This document shows positions 50,889 through 60,365 of a stretch of DNA of 64,000 nt, in pieces. The position numbers were made by a program, and so were the translations under genes. This DNA is from Mycolicibacterium litorale. GTDB lineage: Bacteria > Actinomycetota > Actinomycetes > Mycobacteriales > Mycobacteriaceae. The notes under the pieces are model-generated. The model saw only the letters and a program-made list of their open reading frames with translations, made no database searches and was not told where the DNA came from. The stretch covers positions 5,022,001 through 5,086,000 of the forward strand of contig NZ_AP023287.1 of the NCBI RefSeq assembly GCF_014218295.1. The letters run 5' to 3'. Each line of letters opens with the position of its first letter. Within the stretch, counting starts at the first letter, position 1.

Positions 50889-51725
50889 ATGCGGCGCTCG
50901 GTTGCGGTCATCTGGCACGCATCGTTCTCCGTCATCGCCGCCGTCCTCTACTTCTTCTTCGTCCTGCCCCGCTGGTTCGAGTTGATGGGGTCGACGTCGC
51001 ACACGCTCGGCACGGTGCTGCGCATCGTGACGGCGGCGCTGATCGGGCTCGCCGCGCTGCCGGTGGTGTTCACGCTGCTGCGCACGCGCAGGCCCGAGTT
51101 CGGCACGCCTCAGCTGGCGCTGCGCCTGCGGGTGCTGTCGATCGTGCTGCACGTGCTGGCCGGTGTGCTGATCCTGGGGGCCGCCATCAGCGAGATCTGG
51201 CTGGACCTCGACAGCGCCGGCCCCTGGTTGTTCGGCATCTACGGGGCGGCCGCCGCCATCGCACTGCTCGGCATCTTCGCCTTCTACCTGGCGTTCGTCG
51301 CCGAGATGCCGCCGCCACCGCCCAAACCCCTCAAGCCGAAGGCCCAGACCCGTCGGCGCGGCCGCCGCAAGGCCGACAAGGAGGCGGAGTCGGACCAGGA
51401 GGAGACCACGACGGAGTCGGACTCGGACGAGACCGCCACCATCGACGCGTCGGACGCCGCCGCTGAGAGCGCTGAGGTTTCTGGGTCTGAGGAGGCAGAC
51501 GAGGCAGCCGAGGCCGCCGAGTCGGACACTGCCGAACCCGCCGAAGCGGACGCCGCCGACGAACCCGCCGCCGACGAACCCGCCGCCGACGAACCCGCCG
51601 AAGCGGACGCCGCCGACGAACCCGCCGCCGACAATGGCCGGCTCCGCAACCGGCGGCCGTCGGGCAAGGGCGATTCACCGCGCCGACGACGCCGTTCCCG
51701 CGGTGGCGTCGCCGTCGAAGACTGA
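50889..51725 (+). CDS. Membrane protein with acidic Ala/Glu/Asp-rich tail
   Basis: 278 residues with four transmembrane helices (about 7-28, 40-62, 80-100, 115-140), then a long cytoplasmic tail: a basic segment (K-P-K-A-Q-T-R-R-R-G-R-R), about 100 residues dominated by E, D, A and S, and a basic end (R-R-R-R-R-S-R-G-G). The tail contains tandem A-D-E-P-A units. It follows tRNA-Ser as the Rv3723-like membrane protein does in M. tuberculosis. The alternation of charge suggests an unstructured polyampholyte tail; function unknown. Confidence 0.78.
   Translation: MRRSVAVIWHASFSVIAAVLYFFFVLPRWFELMGSTSHTLGTVLRIVTAALIGLAALPVVFTLLRTRRPEFGTPQLALRLRVLSIVLHVLAGVLILGAAISEIWLDLDSAGPWLFGIYGAAAAIALLGIFAFYLAFVAEMPPPPPKPLKPKAQTRRRGRRKADKEAESDQEETTTESDSDETATIDASDAAAESAEVSGSEEADEAAEAAESDTAEPAEADAADEPAADEPAADEPAEADAADEPAADNGRLRNRRPSGKGDSPRRRRRSRGGVAVED
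51543..51632 (+). repeat. In-frame tandem repeat (15-bp unit)
   Basis: The unit GCCGACGAACCCGCC (A-D-E-P-A) occurs three times in a row, and a longer block (E-A-D-A plus the unit) occurs twice. It is coding and in multiples of three, so copy number can change without frame loss. Confidence 0.85.
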
Positions 51726-51814
51726 GGTCAGAGACCTGCCTTCGACACTTCGGCGTTCTATCACGAACAATGTGGGAAGAACCCGAGTTACAAAACGTCG
51801 TCGAAGGGCAATCC

Positions 51815-52840
51815 ATGGGCATGCTCCGTCTTCGTTGGCTGTCCAGGCTGTCGGTCGTCCTGACCGCGACGCTTGCGCTTGTCATCCCCCTGGTTCCGGC
51901 CACCGCGAGCGCCGCACCGGCTGATCCGCTCGCGGCGGCGGCCGCCGTCGAGCCCGCCGTCGCGCGCATCGACACCGAGATCGACTACCAGAACGCCTTC
52001 GGGGCGGGCACCGGCATCGTGCTCGATCCGGGTGGTCAGGTACTGACCAACTACCACGTCGTCCAGGGCGCCGACCGGATCAACGCCACCGTCGCGGGCC
52101 GGTCGTTTCCCGCCGAGCTGGTCGGCTACGACCGGGGCCGTGACATCGCGGTGATCCAGTTGCTCGGTGCGGGCGGACTGCCGGTCGCGCCGATCGGCGA
52201 CTCGGCCGCGCTGGCCGCCGGTGAGCCCGTCGTCGCGCTGGGCAACGCCGAGGGTACGGCCGCGCCGCTGACCCGCGAGGTCGGCAGCGTCACCGCGTTC
52301 GGGCGCACGGTCAACGCCGAGGACTCGCTGACCGGTGCCTCCGACGAGCTGACCGGCTTGATCGAGTTCGCCGCGCCGGTCCGCGCCGGCGACTCGGGTG
52401 GCCCGGTGGTCAACAGCGCCGGCCAGGTCGTGGGCATCACCACGGCCGCGTCGGTCAGTTACCGGATGGGTCCCGGCGGCAAGGGCTTCGCGATCCCGAT
52501 CAACGAGGCGATCGGCGTCGCCAACCAGATCCGGTCGCGTATCCCCTCCGACACCGTCCACATCGGTCCGCCCGCCCTGCTGGGCGTCGGGGTCCGCACC
52601 GCGGCGAGCGACGTGCCCGGTGTCCTCATCCAGGAGGTGCTGCGCGGCGGACCCGCCGAAGCAGCCGGGCTGATGGGCGGCGACGTGCTGGTCGCGATCA
52701 ACGGCAGCCGCGTCACCTCGGCCACCGCGCTGACCTACACCCTGGACCGGTTCTATCCGGGCGACGTCGTCGACGTGACCTGGATCGACCGCGCCGGCCA
52801 GGAGCGCACGGGCAAGGCGACGCTGGCGCCCGGCCCCTGA
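51815..52840 (+). CDS. pepA: Secreted trypsin-like serine protease with PDZ domain (PepA-like)
   Basis: 341 residues from the ATG at 51815 behind AAGGG. Signal peptide to about residue 34 (P-A-T-A-S-A-A-P-A). Catalytic triad: H in T-N-Y-H-V-V near 74, D in R-G-R-D-I-A-V near 106, S in G-D-S-G-G-P near 197. A PDZ domain fills the last 95 residues (G-V-L-I-Q-E-V, G-G-D-V-L-V-A-I-N-G). It resembles mycobacterial PepA (Mtb32A, Rv0125) in size and layout and acts outside the membrane, possibly in protein quality control. Confidence 0.88.
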   Translation: MGMLRLRWLSRLSVVLTATLALVIPLVPATASAAPADPLAAAAAVEPAVARIDTEIDYQNAFGAGTGIVLDPGGQVLTNYHVVQGADRINATVAGRSFPAELVGYDRGRDIAVIQLLGAGGLPVAPIGDSAALAAGEPVVALGNAEGTAAPLTREVGSVTAFGRTVNAEDSLTGASDELTGLIEFAAPVRAGDSGGPVVNSAGQVVGITTAASVSYRMGPGGKGFAIPINEAIGVANQIRSRIPSDTVHIGPPALLGVGVRTAASDVPGVLIQEVLRGGPAEAAGLMGGDVLVAINGSRVTSATALTYTLDRFYPGDVVDVTWIDRAGQERTGKATLAPGP

Positions 52841-52843
52841 GGC

Positions 52844-53500
52844 TCACCCCCGCAGGCGGCGCTGCAGACCGTCGATCGCGAGGTCTAGTTCGAACTCGAA
52901 CTGCCCTTCCTCCGGTGACGGCGCCGCGGCGAGCACCCGCCTCAGCGCCGGATAGTCCGTCTCGGCGGACCGCTGGAGCGCGGCGCGGGTCTGCCCCCGA
53001 TGGAAGTCGCGCACCGAGGTGTGCAGGATGTCGTGGGCTGCCGACTGGGCGATGTTCGCGACCGCGGTGACGCCGCGACGGGCGTCGTCGGGTTCGAACC
53101 CGGCGCTCAGCATCGCGGCGAGCACCCGCTCGGCCAGTGCCAGGACCGCGACGGCGCCCACCCCGCTGAACGGCATCTGGTCGACGCCCTCCCCGACCTG
53201 CACGATGCCGTCGCGGAACGCGTAGGCGTAGGCGCGCAGTACCGCTTGCCAGTCGCCGTCGTCGGGCAGTTGGACGCGGTGCAGCTCCTGTTCGAAACGG
53301 TCGAGCACGACGAGGGTCAGCAGGCCCTGACGGTCGCCGACGTAGTAATGCAGCGCTTTGCGGGTGACGCCGAGTTCGTCGGCGACGGCCTGCATGGTGA
53401 GTGTCGTTCCGGAGGCGCGGCGGGCGGCGGCGACGATCTGTTCGCGGCTGATGCGGGCGGGCCTGCCCCTGGTGCGGCGCGGCTCCTCGGTGTCGGACAC
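52844..53500 (-). CDS. TetR-family transcriptional regulator
   Basis: 218 residues from the GTG at 53500; the frame is open to 53584 but that part overlaps the promoter of the divergent gene. The helix-turn-helix is at about 25-62 (T-M-Q-A-V-A-D-E-L-G-V-T-R-K-A-L-H-Y-Y-V-G). The C-terminal part is a TetR ligand domain. It is divergent from the DapB-like gene at 53578 with an imperfect palindrome between them, and probably regulates it. Confidence 0.85.
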   Translation of the reverse strand: MSDTEEPRRTRGRPARISREQIVAAARRASGTTLTMQAVADELGVTRKALHYYVGDRQGLLTLVVLDRFEQELHRVQLPDDGDWQAVLRAYAYAFRDGIVQVGEGVDQMPFSGVGAVAVLALAERVLAAMLSAGFEPDDARRGVTAVANIAQSAAHDILHTSVRDFHRGQTRAALQRSAETDYPALRRVLAAAPSPEEGQFEFELDLAIDGLQRRLRG

Positions 53501-53528
53501 CGGATCAGCGTACGCAGCGGTGACCGAA

Positions 53529-53547
53529 TTTTCGCCGATCGGGAAAA
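53529..53547. promoter_or_regulatory. Candidate TetR operator
   Basis: TTTTCGCCGATCGGGAAAA is palindromic apart from one extra base (TTTTC-CCGA / TCGGGAAAA). It lies midway between the divergent starts at 53500 and 53578. The following TAACCT at about 53565 is a possible -10 for a nearly leaderless downstream mRNA. Confidence 0.5.
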
Positions 53548-53577
53548 ATCCTGTGCGTCCCGCCCTAACCTGAGCGA

Positions 53578-54642
53578 GTGCCAAACACTCCCTATCGGGT
53601 CGTCCAGTGGACGACCGGCAATGTCGGTAAGAGTTCGGTCGCGGCGATCGCGGCCAATCCGAATCTGGAACTGGTCGGCTGCTACGCCTGGTCGGCGGAG
53701 AAGGTGGGCCGCGACGTCGGCGAACTGGCCGGGATCGAGCCGCTCGGCGTCAACGCCACCGACGACGTCGACGCACTGCTCGCGCTGAAACCCGATGCGG
53801 TGGTGTACAACCCGATGTGGATCGACGTCGACGAACTGGTGCGCATCCTGGAGGCCGGGGTGAACGTGGTGGCGAGCGCGTCGTTCATCACCGGCCACAA
53901 CCTCGGCGACGGCCGGGCCCGGTTGATCGAGGCGTGTGAGCGCGGCGGCGCGACGCTGTTCGGCTCCGGCGTCAGCCCGGGCTTCGCCGAGTTGCTGGCG
54001 ATCGTGGCGGCGACGGCGTGCGACCGCGTCGACAAGGTCACCATCGCCGAGTCGGCCGACACCACGCTGTACGACTCCCCCGACACCGAACGGCCGGTGG
54101 GTTTCGGCACCGCGATCGACGATCCGGATCTGCAGCCGATGGCGGCGAACGGCACGGCGGTGTTCGCCGAGGCAGTGCAACTGGTCGCCGACTCGCTGGG
54201 CGTCGATCTCGACGAGATCGTCTGTGAGGCCGAGTACGCGCAGACCACCGAGGATCTTCCGATGGCCTCATGGACCATCCCCGCCGGTCACGTCGCAGGG
54301 GTCGCCGCCAGCTGGCAGGGCCGCGTCGGCGGCCGGACGATCATCGACGTCAACGTGCGGTGGAAGAAGGGTCAGACCCTGTCGCCCGACTGGCAGCTCG
54401 ACGGTGACGGCTGGAAGATCACGATCGACGGGCGGCCCACGGTCAACATGGCCGTCGGCTTCCTGCCGCCGCAGGACATGATCGAGAACGCCACGGCACT
54501 CGAGGACTTCTTCGTCCTCGGCCACATCATGACCGCGATGCCGCCGATCCACGCCATCCCGGCGGTGGTGGCCGCCGCCCCCGGCATCGCGACCTACACC
54601 GACCTGCCGCTGCCGCAGGCGCGCGGGGTGGTGCCGAGCTAG
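53578..54642 (+). CDS. NAD(P)H-dependent amine dehydrogenase family protein (DapB-like fold)
   Basis: 354 residues from the GTG at 53578. An N-terminal Rossmann segment Y-R-V-V-Q-W-T-T-G-N-V-G-K-S at 5-18 resembles dihydrodipicolinate reductase, and G-S-G-V-S-P-G-F-A-E-L near 130 is shared with 2,4-diaminopentanoate dehydrogenase-type proteins. Mycobacteria have many such paralogues of unknown substrate. Stop overlaps the stop of convergent polD1 by 4 bases. Confidence 0.8.
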   Translation: MPNTPYRVVQWTTGNVGKSSVAAIAANPNLELVGCYAWSAEKVGRDVGELAGIEPLGVNATDDVDALLALKPDAVVYNPMWIDVDELVRILEAGVNVVASASFITGHNLGDGRARLIEACERGGATLFGSGVSPGFAELLAIVAATACDRVDKVTIAESADTTLYDSPDTERPVGFGTAIDDPDLQPMAANGTAVFAEAVQLVADSLGVDLDEIVCEAEYAQTTEDLPMASWTIPAGHVAGVAASWQGRVGGRTIIDVNVRWKKGQTLSPDWQLDGDGWKITIDGRPTVNMAVGFLPPQDMIENATALEDFFVLGHIMTAMPPIHAIPAVVAAAPGIATYTDLPLPQARGVVPS

Positions 54643-55682
54643 CGGCGGTTGCCCTCGTCGTCCCAGTGCGCGGCGACCTTCTTGCTGGGTTGCACCCGCG
54701 GCGGCTCGCCCGGCATCTTCGGATAGTTCGGCGGATAGGGCAGGTCGCCGAGCCCACGTTCCTCGTCGGCGGCGACCATCTCCAGCAGCTTCTCGATCGA
54801 CTGCGCGTTGTCCTCGATGTCGGCCCACGGATCCGGGCGCCCGGCCACGATCGACGGCACCGTGGCGATCGTGTAGTCGTCGGGATCGGCATCGGCCAGT
54901 TCGGCCCACGTCAGCGGTGTCGACACCGTAGCGATCGGCGTCTTGCGCGCCGAATAGGCGGAGGCGAACGTGCGGTCGCGGGCGTTCTGGTTGTAGTCGA
55001 TGAACAACCGCTCGCCCCGCTCCTCCTTCCACCACGACGTGGTGACAGCGTCGGGTGCGCGCCTCTCGACCTCACGCGCCAGCGCGATCCCGGCGCGTCT
55101 CACCGCGATGAAATCCCAGTCGGTCCTGATGCGCAGGAACACGTGCACCCCTCGACCGCCCGAGGTCTTCGGATAGCCGACCAGCCCGAGTTCGTCGAGC
55201 AGCGGTTTGAGGACGTCGACCGCGATGGTGGCGGCTTCGCGGAAACCGGTGCCCGGCTGCGGGTCGAGGTCGATCCGCAGTTCGTCGGGATGTTCGACGT
55301 CGGGACAGCGCACCTGCCACGGATGCAGCGTGATCGTTCCCATCTGCGCCGCCCAGGCGATCGCCGACGGATGGGTCACCTTGAGCGCATCCGCGGTACG
55401 GCCGGACGGGAACGTCACCGTGCAGGTCTGGAGGTAGTCCGGATGCTTCTGCGGCACCCGCTTCTGGTAGATCTCCTCACCGTCGATCCCGTCGGGGAAC
55501 CGCTGCAGATGCACCGGCCGGTTCCGCAACAGGGACACCATCCGGTCGCTGACCGACAGGTAGTACTCCACCAGTGCGCGCTTCGTCCCGGCCGCGCCGA
55601 GCTTCGGGAAATACACCTTGTCGGGGTTGGTCAGCCGCACGGCCACACCGTCGACGTCGATTTCTTCTGCGGGCGTCGCCAT
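54639..55682 (-). CDS. polD1: LigD-type primase-polymerase PolD1
   Basis: 347 residues corresponding to the polymerase (Prim-Pol) domain of LigD as a free protein: metal-binding L-R-I-D-L-D-P-Q near 135, S-G-G-R-G-V-H-V-F near 172 and third acidic residue in L-F-I-D-Y-N-Q-N near 225. In M. smegmatis PolD1 fills gaps with ribonucleotides in repair and is encoded beside LigC1. The ATG overlaps the ligC1 stop (TGATG), so it was translated after ligC1; loss of the ligC1 5' end may have removed its promoter. Confidence 0.9.
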   Translation of the reverse strand: MATPAEEIDVDGVAVRLTNPDKVYFPKLGAAGTKRALVEYYLSVSDRMVSLLRNRPVHLQRFPDGIDGEEIYQKRVPQKHPDYLQTCTVTFPSGRTADALKVTHPSAIAWAAQMGTITLHPWQVRCPDVEHPDELRIDLDPQPGTGFREAATIAVDVLKPLLDELGLVGYPKTSGGRGVHVFLRIRTDWDFIAVRRAGIALAREVERRAPDAVTTSWWKEERGERLFIDYNQNARDRTFASAYSARKTPIATVSTPLTWAELADADPDDYTIATVPSIVAGRPDPWADIEDNAQSIEKLLEMVAADEERGLGDLPYPPNYPKMPGEPPRVQPSKKVAAHWDDEGNRR

Positions 55683-56620
55683 CAGGAACTCTCCAACACG
55701 TCGTACAGATCGTAGGTGAGCGGGACTTCGAGCTGATCGAACGTACAGCTGGCCGGGTCACGGTCCGGCCGCCACCGCCGGAACTTGACCGCATGGCGGA
55801 ACCGCCTGCCCTGCACGGAGTTTCCCTCCATCTGGTCGTAGGCGACCTCGGCGACCCGCTCCGGCCGGATGGGTATCCAACGTTTGTCCGCCGCGGAGTT
55901 CCACCGGCTCGGATCACCCTCCCGCACCTCGTCCCCCTCGCGCAGGGGTTCGAGTTCGGCGAGCATCCTGAGCCGGTCTTTCGCGGTGAAAGACGCTGCG
56001 CCGCCGACCATCTGCAACTCACCCTGGTCGGTGTACAGACCGAGGAGCAGCGAGCCGATCCCCTCACCGCTCTTGTGGATGCGGTAGCCGATGGCCACGC
56101 AGTCGGCATCGCGGGCGTGCTTGACCTTCACCATCTCCCGCTTGCCCGGCAGGTACGGCCCGTCGAGCCGTTTGGCGATGACGCCGTCGAGGCCCGCCCC
56201 CTCGAACTCCTCGAGCCACTGGGCACCCAAGGCGGCGTCCTCGGTGGTGCGGGTGACGTGACACCACTGCTTCTCGTCGACCGCGGTCAACAGCGCCTCC
56301 CGGCGCACCCGGAACGGCTCCTTCATCAGCGACGCGTCACCGGTCGCGAGCGCGTCGAAGCCGATGAAATGCGACGGGGTCTGCTCGGCCAGCATCTTCA
56401 CCCGGCTGGCGGCGGGGTGCACACGCTGCGAGAGCGACTCCCAGTCCAGCCGGACGCGGCCGCCGATCTCGCGTGGCACGACGATCTCCCCGTCCAGCAC
56501 GCAGCGTTCTGCGAGTTCGTCGCGCAGCGCGTCGAGCAGCTCCGGGAAGTAGCGACCGAGGTCTTTGCCGTTGCGCGACTGCAGCAGCACCTCGGCGCCG
56601 TCGCGGAAGACCAGCGCGCG
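55682..56620 (-). pseudogene. ligC1: ATP-dependent DNA ligase LigC1, 5' end lost
   Basis: The frame from A-L-V-F-R-D-G-A-E-V-L-L-Q-S-R-N to the stop is a LigC-type ligase: D-G-E-I-V-V-P, F-E-G-A-G-L-D-G-V-I-A-K, M-V-K-V-K-H and the OB domain. Homology stops exactly where the catalytic motif K-W-D-G-F-R should precede A-L-V-F. Upstream of 56620 the frame continues in unrelated sequence of the recombinase module. Lacking the nucleotidyl-accepting lysine, any product cannot ligate. The N-terminal part is not found elsewhere in the window. Confidence 0.87.
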
Positions 56621-56651
56621 GCTAGTTGACTGAACTTCGGCGAGCCTCCCG

Positions 56652-57851
56652 ATGGAGTGGATGCGGCGAGCGGAGGATCCGGATATGGGTGAGGTGGGGC
56701 GAGTCGAGGCGGCGCAGAGCGGGTTGCCATGGCGGGTGATCTTCCCCGACGCCGAGCACGCGGGGGCAACGTCATACCTGCGAGAGCTAGCGGCGTCTGA
56801 TTGCAGTCCACTCACGGTTCGAAGCTACGCGTTCGACTTGCTGCGGTGGTTCCGATTCCTCCATGACCGCCTGATCGGTTGGGAGCGAGCCGAGCGGATT
56901 GACGTCCGTGCGTTTGTCGAGCACTTACGGGAGGCGCCCAATCCGCAGCGGTTGCGGCGGAATCCGGACAGACCCCCGCCGGGCTCGGTGAACGCGGTGA
57001 CCGGCAAGGCCGAGTTGTCCGGCAAGTACTCGCCGCGCACCATCAACCATCAGCTGTCGGTGCTATTCGGGTTTTATGAACATGCCTGTGCCGCTGATTT
57101 GGGTCCGCTGGTCAATCCCGTTCCGGCGCAACGCGCCAGGCAGGGCGGACGACCTCATGCCCACCACAACCCAATGGAAGACTTCATGATCTTCCGGCGC
57201 GCCAACTATCGGCAGAAGACCCCCCGGCCGGTGTGGCGAGCGATCCCCGATGACGCCGCTGCGGCGCTGTTCGACGAGTTGCGCAGCCACCGCGATCGCG
57301 CGTTGGTGAGTTTTTATTTGTCTTCGGGTGTGCGGGCATCGGAGCTGCTGGGTTTATGCCACGGTGATCTGGATGCAGGCCGCTACACCATCACGGTCAC
57401 CAGCAAGGGCAGTCGCGCGCGAGAGACGGTTCCGGCGTCGGTGGATTCATTCGTATGGTTGGCGCTGTATTTGGCTGAACACCCGCCGATGGAGCCGGCT
57501 GGTCCGGTGTGGTGGACCCGACGCTCGCAGCCGGCACCGCTGAACTACCACGCAATGCGTGCAGTGCTGCGCCGCGCCAACGCCAGCTTGGGCGCGAACT
57601 GGTCTCTGCACGACTTCCGCCACACCGCTGCCGCGCGGATGCTGGCCGACCCCGCGTTCACGCTGGTCGATGTGCAGACCGTCTTGCGGCATGCCAGCGT
57701 GACGACCACTCAGATCTACACCCAGCCTCGCCTGGAAGACCTGATTGGCAAGGTCTTGGAGCATCATGCCCGGCCGAAAGCGGGCATGGCGACCATCGAA
57801 CCCGCCTACGACGCCGCGGCGGTCCGAGAACTATTGGGGCTGCCGACTTGA
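56652..57851 (+). CDS. Tyrosine recombinase (first of pair)
   Basis: 399 residues. An N-terminal core-binding domain (L-T-V-R-S-Y-A-F-D-L-L-R-W near 54) is followed by the catalytic domain with all residues visible: R in S-S-G-V-R-A-S-E-L-L-G, K in T-S-K-G-S, H-D-F-R-H near 330, H in L-R-H-A-S and the nucleophile Y in Q-I-Y-T-Q. It should be catalytically competent. Stop overlaps the possible TTG start of the second recombinase (TTGA), so the two are translated together. Confidence 0.92.
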   Translation: MEWMRRAEDPDMGEVGRVEAAQSGLPWRVIFPDAEHAGATSYLRELAASDCSPLTVRSYAFDLLRWFRFLHDRLIGWERAERIDVRAFVEHLREAPNPQRLRRNPDRPPPGSVNAVTGKAELSGKYSPRTINHQLSVLFGFYEHACAADLGPLVNPVPAQRARQGGRPHAHHNPMEDFMIFRRANYRQKTPRPVWRAIPDDAAAALFDELRSHRDRALVSFYLSSGVRASELLGLCHGDLDAGRYTITVTSKGSRARETVPASVDSFVWLALYLAEHPPMEPAGPVWWTRRSQPAPLNYHAMRAVLRRANASLGANWSLHDFRHTAAARMLADPAFTLVDVQTVLRHASVTTTQIYTQPRLEDLIGKVLEHHARPKAGMATIEPAYDAAAVRELLGLPT

Positions 57852-60361
57852 GCACCGAGGACACTCGGTCACCGCAACGCCGGCAGGCCGCCGCGACGCG
57901 CCGTACGATGAGCCCACAGGTCCAACTGTTGTCACGGCCCGATTCACCGCACCTGCAAGCGATCCCAGCAGACAGCCGGTTCGGCCCCGCCGGCCTGGTA
58001 CGGCACCTGTCGGGCTACGACGCCAACCATGAGCCGCCACCGCTGCCAAAGGGCGCTCGCGGTGCGGCGATGCAACACCGCACCATTACCGAGTTGTGCG
58101 ACGTCGTAACCGAGCACCATCGGACGCTGCCACCCCAACAGCTTCAGCCGATGATTCGGGGAACGCAGGCTCTGCTGGGTGTGCTGGCTCAATATGCAGG
58201 GCAGACGTGGGAGCAGCGTTGGCTCGCAAGCGGTTACGACGCCGCGCCCCGCACCTGGTTCGAGCATGATGCATTGCCGCACTACGACCACTGGTCACCC
58301 ACGCTCAATGCCCTCAACGCATTACTTGAGGTGCGAGTACTGCGGCCGTCCTACAGTTGGATGCTGGATTCCAGGCAGCGGGTAGCTCTCGGCAGATTCC
58401 TCGACCGCAACGGCGGGCCGGCCTTGGAACGGCTGCGTAAGCTGCCCGCCTACCAGGACGCGGTGCCCAAGTACCAGGCCGACGCGGAAAAAGCACTGGC
58501 GCGGGTGATGATTCGCACCGGAAAGGACATCGAACAGCTGTGCGGCGATGATTTGCTGTTCTACGCAGACGTGGTCCGCACCTCGGGACGGCAGCGCCGC
58601 GAGCACCTCATCTGGGAGTTGCTGGTTGCCCTCGGTCCCTTGGCCGAGGAGGCACCGACGCTGCGGGCAACGTGGTCGGCGCGCGGCAACACACGCCAGC
58701 ACAGCGCCGCGACGTTGGTCGACCGCTACGGCATCCCTGCTTCAGGGGTGCGCGACCTGCTTGTGGGTTACCTCGAGGAGCTACAGCCGAACATGGACTA
58801 CAGCTCCCTGGAGGGCCTCGCCTATCGCCTGGCCCGATTGTTCTGGTGGGAGATCCTGCAAATCAACCCCGACCAGGCCGACCTGGCGATTTCGGCCGAG
58901 GTTGCGACGGCCTGGCGGGAACGGTTGTCGGTAACCGTCGACGGCCGCCCCCGGCGCGAAGTGCACTCGATCCTGTTCGCCATCCGCGGCATGTACCGCG
59001 ATCTGGCCGAGTGGTCGCACGACGATCCCGTCCGCTGGGGTGTCTGGGTGGCGCCGTGCCCAGTACCGCGGGCGCTCAGCCGTGCGGCCGCCAAGCAGAA
59101 ACGGCGACAGAAGGCCTCGATGCAGGATCGCACCCGCATGCTGACTCCGCTGCTGCCGGCACTCCTGGCCGCGGCTACCGCGCACAAGGACCGGACCGCG
59201 ACGCTTCTACAGCGTGCCTTGGCCTGCGAGCACGACCAAGAGTTCGTCGTCGACGGCTCCACATTTCTTCGGCACTGCCCACCCTTGCGGCGCGACGGCG
59301 ACGCTCGCGCCCGGATTTGGGCGCACCTGGCACCCGGACAGCAGCGGCCGGGATGGGTCCGGGGCCGCGCTCAGCGCATCGACGTGACAGCACTCGAAGA
59401 GGAGGGTTTTTGGGGTTGGGCGCTTGTTGAGACTCTGCGCCACACCGGTATTCGCATCGAGGAGCTTCTTGAACTGACCCAGTTGTCGCTGCGGCACTAC
59501 ACCGCCTCCACCACGGCTACGCTGGTGCCATTGCTCCACATCGTGCCGTCCAAGACCGACTGCGAGCGCCTCATCCCGATGACTCCCGAATTGGTCTCGG
59601 TGCTGCTTGAGGTACTGCGCCGCGCCAAGGCCGGTAAAGATTACGTGCCGCTGTCGATCGCCTATGACACCAATGACAAGGTCCACAGCGAACCTTTCCC
59701 GCACCTGTTCGCGCGCCCCTTGGGCACCCGCCATGAAGTGCTGGGCCGGCACTACGTGCGCCAGATCCTGACCCACCTCGCCACGATCGCAGGGTTGACC
59801 GATGCTGGCCGACCGGTGCACTTCACCCCGCACGACTTCCGACGCCTGTTCGCCACCGACGCGGTTAATAATGGCTTACCGCTGCACATCGCCGCGGCGT
59901 TGCTCGGACATCTCAACCTCGACACGACTCGCGGCTACACGGCGGTGTTCCCTGAGCACATCGTCGCGGCACACCAGGCATTCATCGAACGCCGTCGCCA
60001 ACTGCGACCTTTCGAGGAGGCCAAGGTCGCCGACGACGACGAGTGGGCCGACTTCGAAGAGCACTTCCTGCTGCGCCGCGTCGCACTCGGAGAGTGTCAC
60101 CGCCCCTATGGCACGCCCTGCGTCCATGAGCACGCGTGCACGCGATGCCGTTTTCTGCGCGTCGACCCCGCCCAACTGGGCCGCATCAACGAAATGACCG
60201 AAAACGCCGAACAGCGCCTCATCGAGGCAAAGGACCGGGCATGGCTCGGCGAGGTCGCCGCCCTTGAAGAGAGCATCAAGCATCTACGCGTTCGACAAAC
60301 CGAGGCGCAGCAACGACTTTCACACGGCGGTAACCCGTTCGCCGCGCAGAGACCACAATGA
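57848..60361 (+). CDS. Large tyrosine recombinase (second of pair)
   Basis: 837 residues if started at the TTG at 57848 overlapping the previous stop; the first ATG is at 57908. The C-terminal third is the catalytic domain: R in H-T-G-I-R-I-E-E-L, K in P-S-K-T-D, H-D-F-R-R near 665 and L-L-G-H-L-N with Y in R-G-Y-T. The N-terminal 450 residues form a long extra domain. After the catalytic domain comes a Cys/His cluster (C-V-H-E-H-A-C-T-R-C) that may bind zinc, then a coiled-coil-like end. This layout fits TnpB-like recombinases that work with a smaller partner. Confidence 0.88.
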   Translation: MSTEDTRSPQRRQAAATRRTMSPQVQLLSRPDSPHLQAIPADSRFGPAGLVRHLSGYDANHEPPPLPKGARGAAMQHRTITELCDVVTEHHRTLPPQQLQPMIRGTQALLGVLAQYAGQTWEQRWLASGYDAAPRTWFEHDALPHYDHWSPTLNALNALLEVRVLRPSYSWMLDSRQRVALGRFLDRNGGPALERLRKLPAYQDAVPKYQADAEKALARVMIRTGKDIEQLCGDDLLFYADVVRTSGRQRREHLIWELLVALGPLAEEAPTLRATWSARGNTRQHSAATLVDRYGIPASGVRDLLVGYLEELQPNMDYSSLEGLAYRLARLFWWEILQINPDQADLAISAEVATAWRERLSVTVDGRPRREVHSILFAIRGMYRDLAEWSHDDPVRWGVWVAPCPVPRALSRAAAKQKRRQKASMQDRTRMLTPLLPALLAAATAHKDRTATLLQRALACEHDQEFVVDGSTFLRHCPPLRRDGDARARIWAHLAPGQQRPGWVRGRAQRIDVTALEEEGFWGWALVETLRHTGIRIEELLELTQLSLRHYTASTTATLVPLLHIVPSKTDCERLIPMTPELVSVLLEVLRRAKAGKDYVPLSIAYDTNDKVHSEPFPHLFARPLGTRHEVLGRHYVRQILTHLATIAGLTDAGRPVHFTPHDFRRLFATDAVNNGLPLHIAAALLGHLNLDTTRGYTAVFPEHIVAAHQAFIERRRQLRPFEEAKVADDDEWADFEEHFLLRRVALGECHRPYGTPCVHEHACTRCRFLRVDPAQLGRINEMTENAEQRLIEAKDRAWLGEVAALEESIKHLRVRQTEAQQRLSHGGNPFAAQRPQ

Positions 60362-60365
60362 GACG

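Larger units (their letters stand above)
56621..60365 (+). mobile_element. Tyrosine-recombinase module inserted at ligC1/ligC2
   Basis: Two adjacent tyrosine recombinase genes on the plus strand begin 32 bases after the ligC1 break and end 4 bases before ligC2. Codon use is less GC-biased (ttt, tta and ttg codons) than in the neighbours. Two-recombinase layouts of about 400 and 800 residues recall TnpA/TnpB of Tn554-type elements, which lack terminal inverted repeats; none was seen here. The right boundary is uncertain: it may be at 60365 or further right beyond the peroxiredoxin block. Confidence 0.7.
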
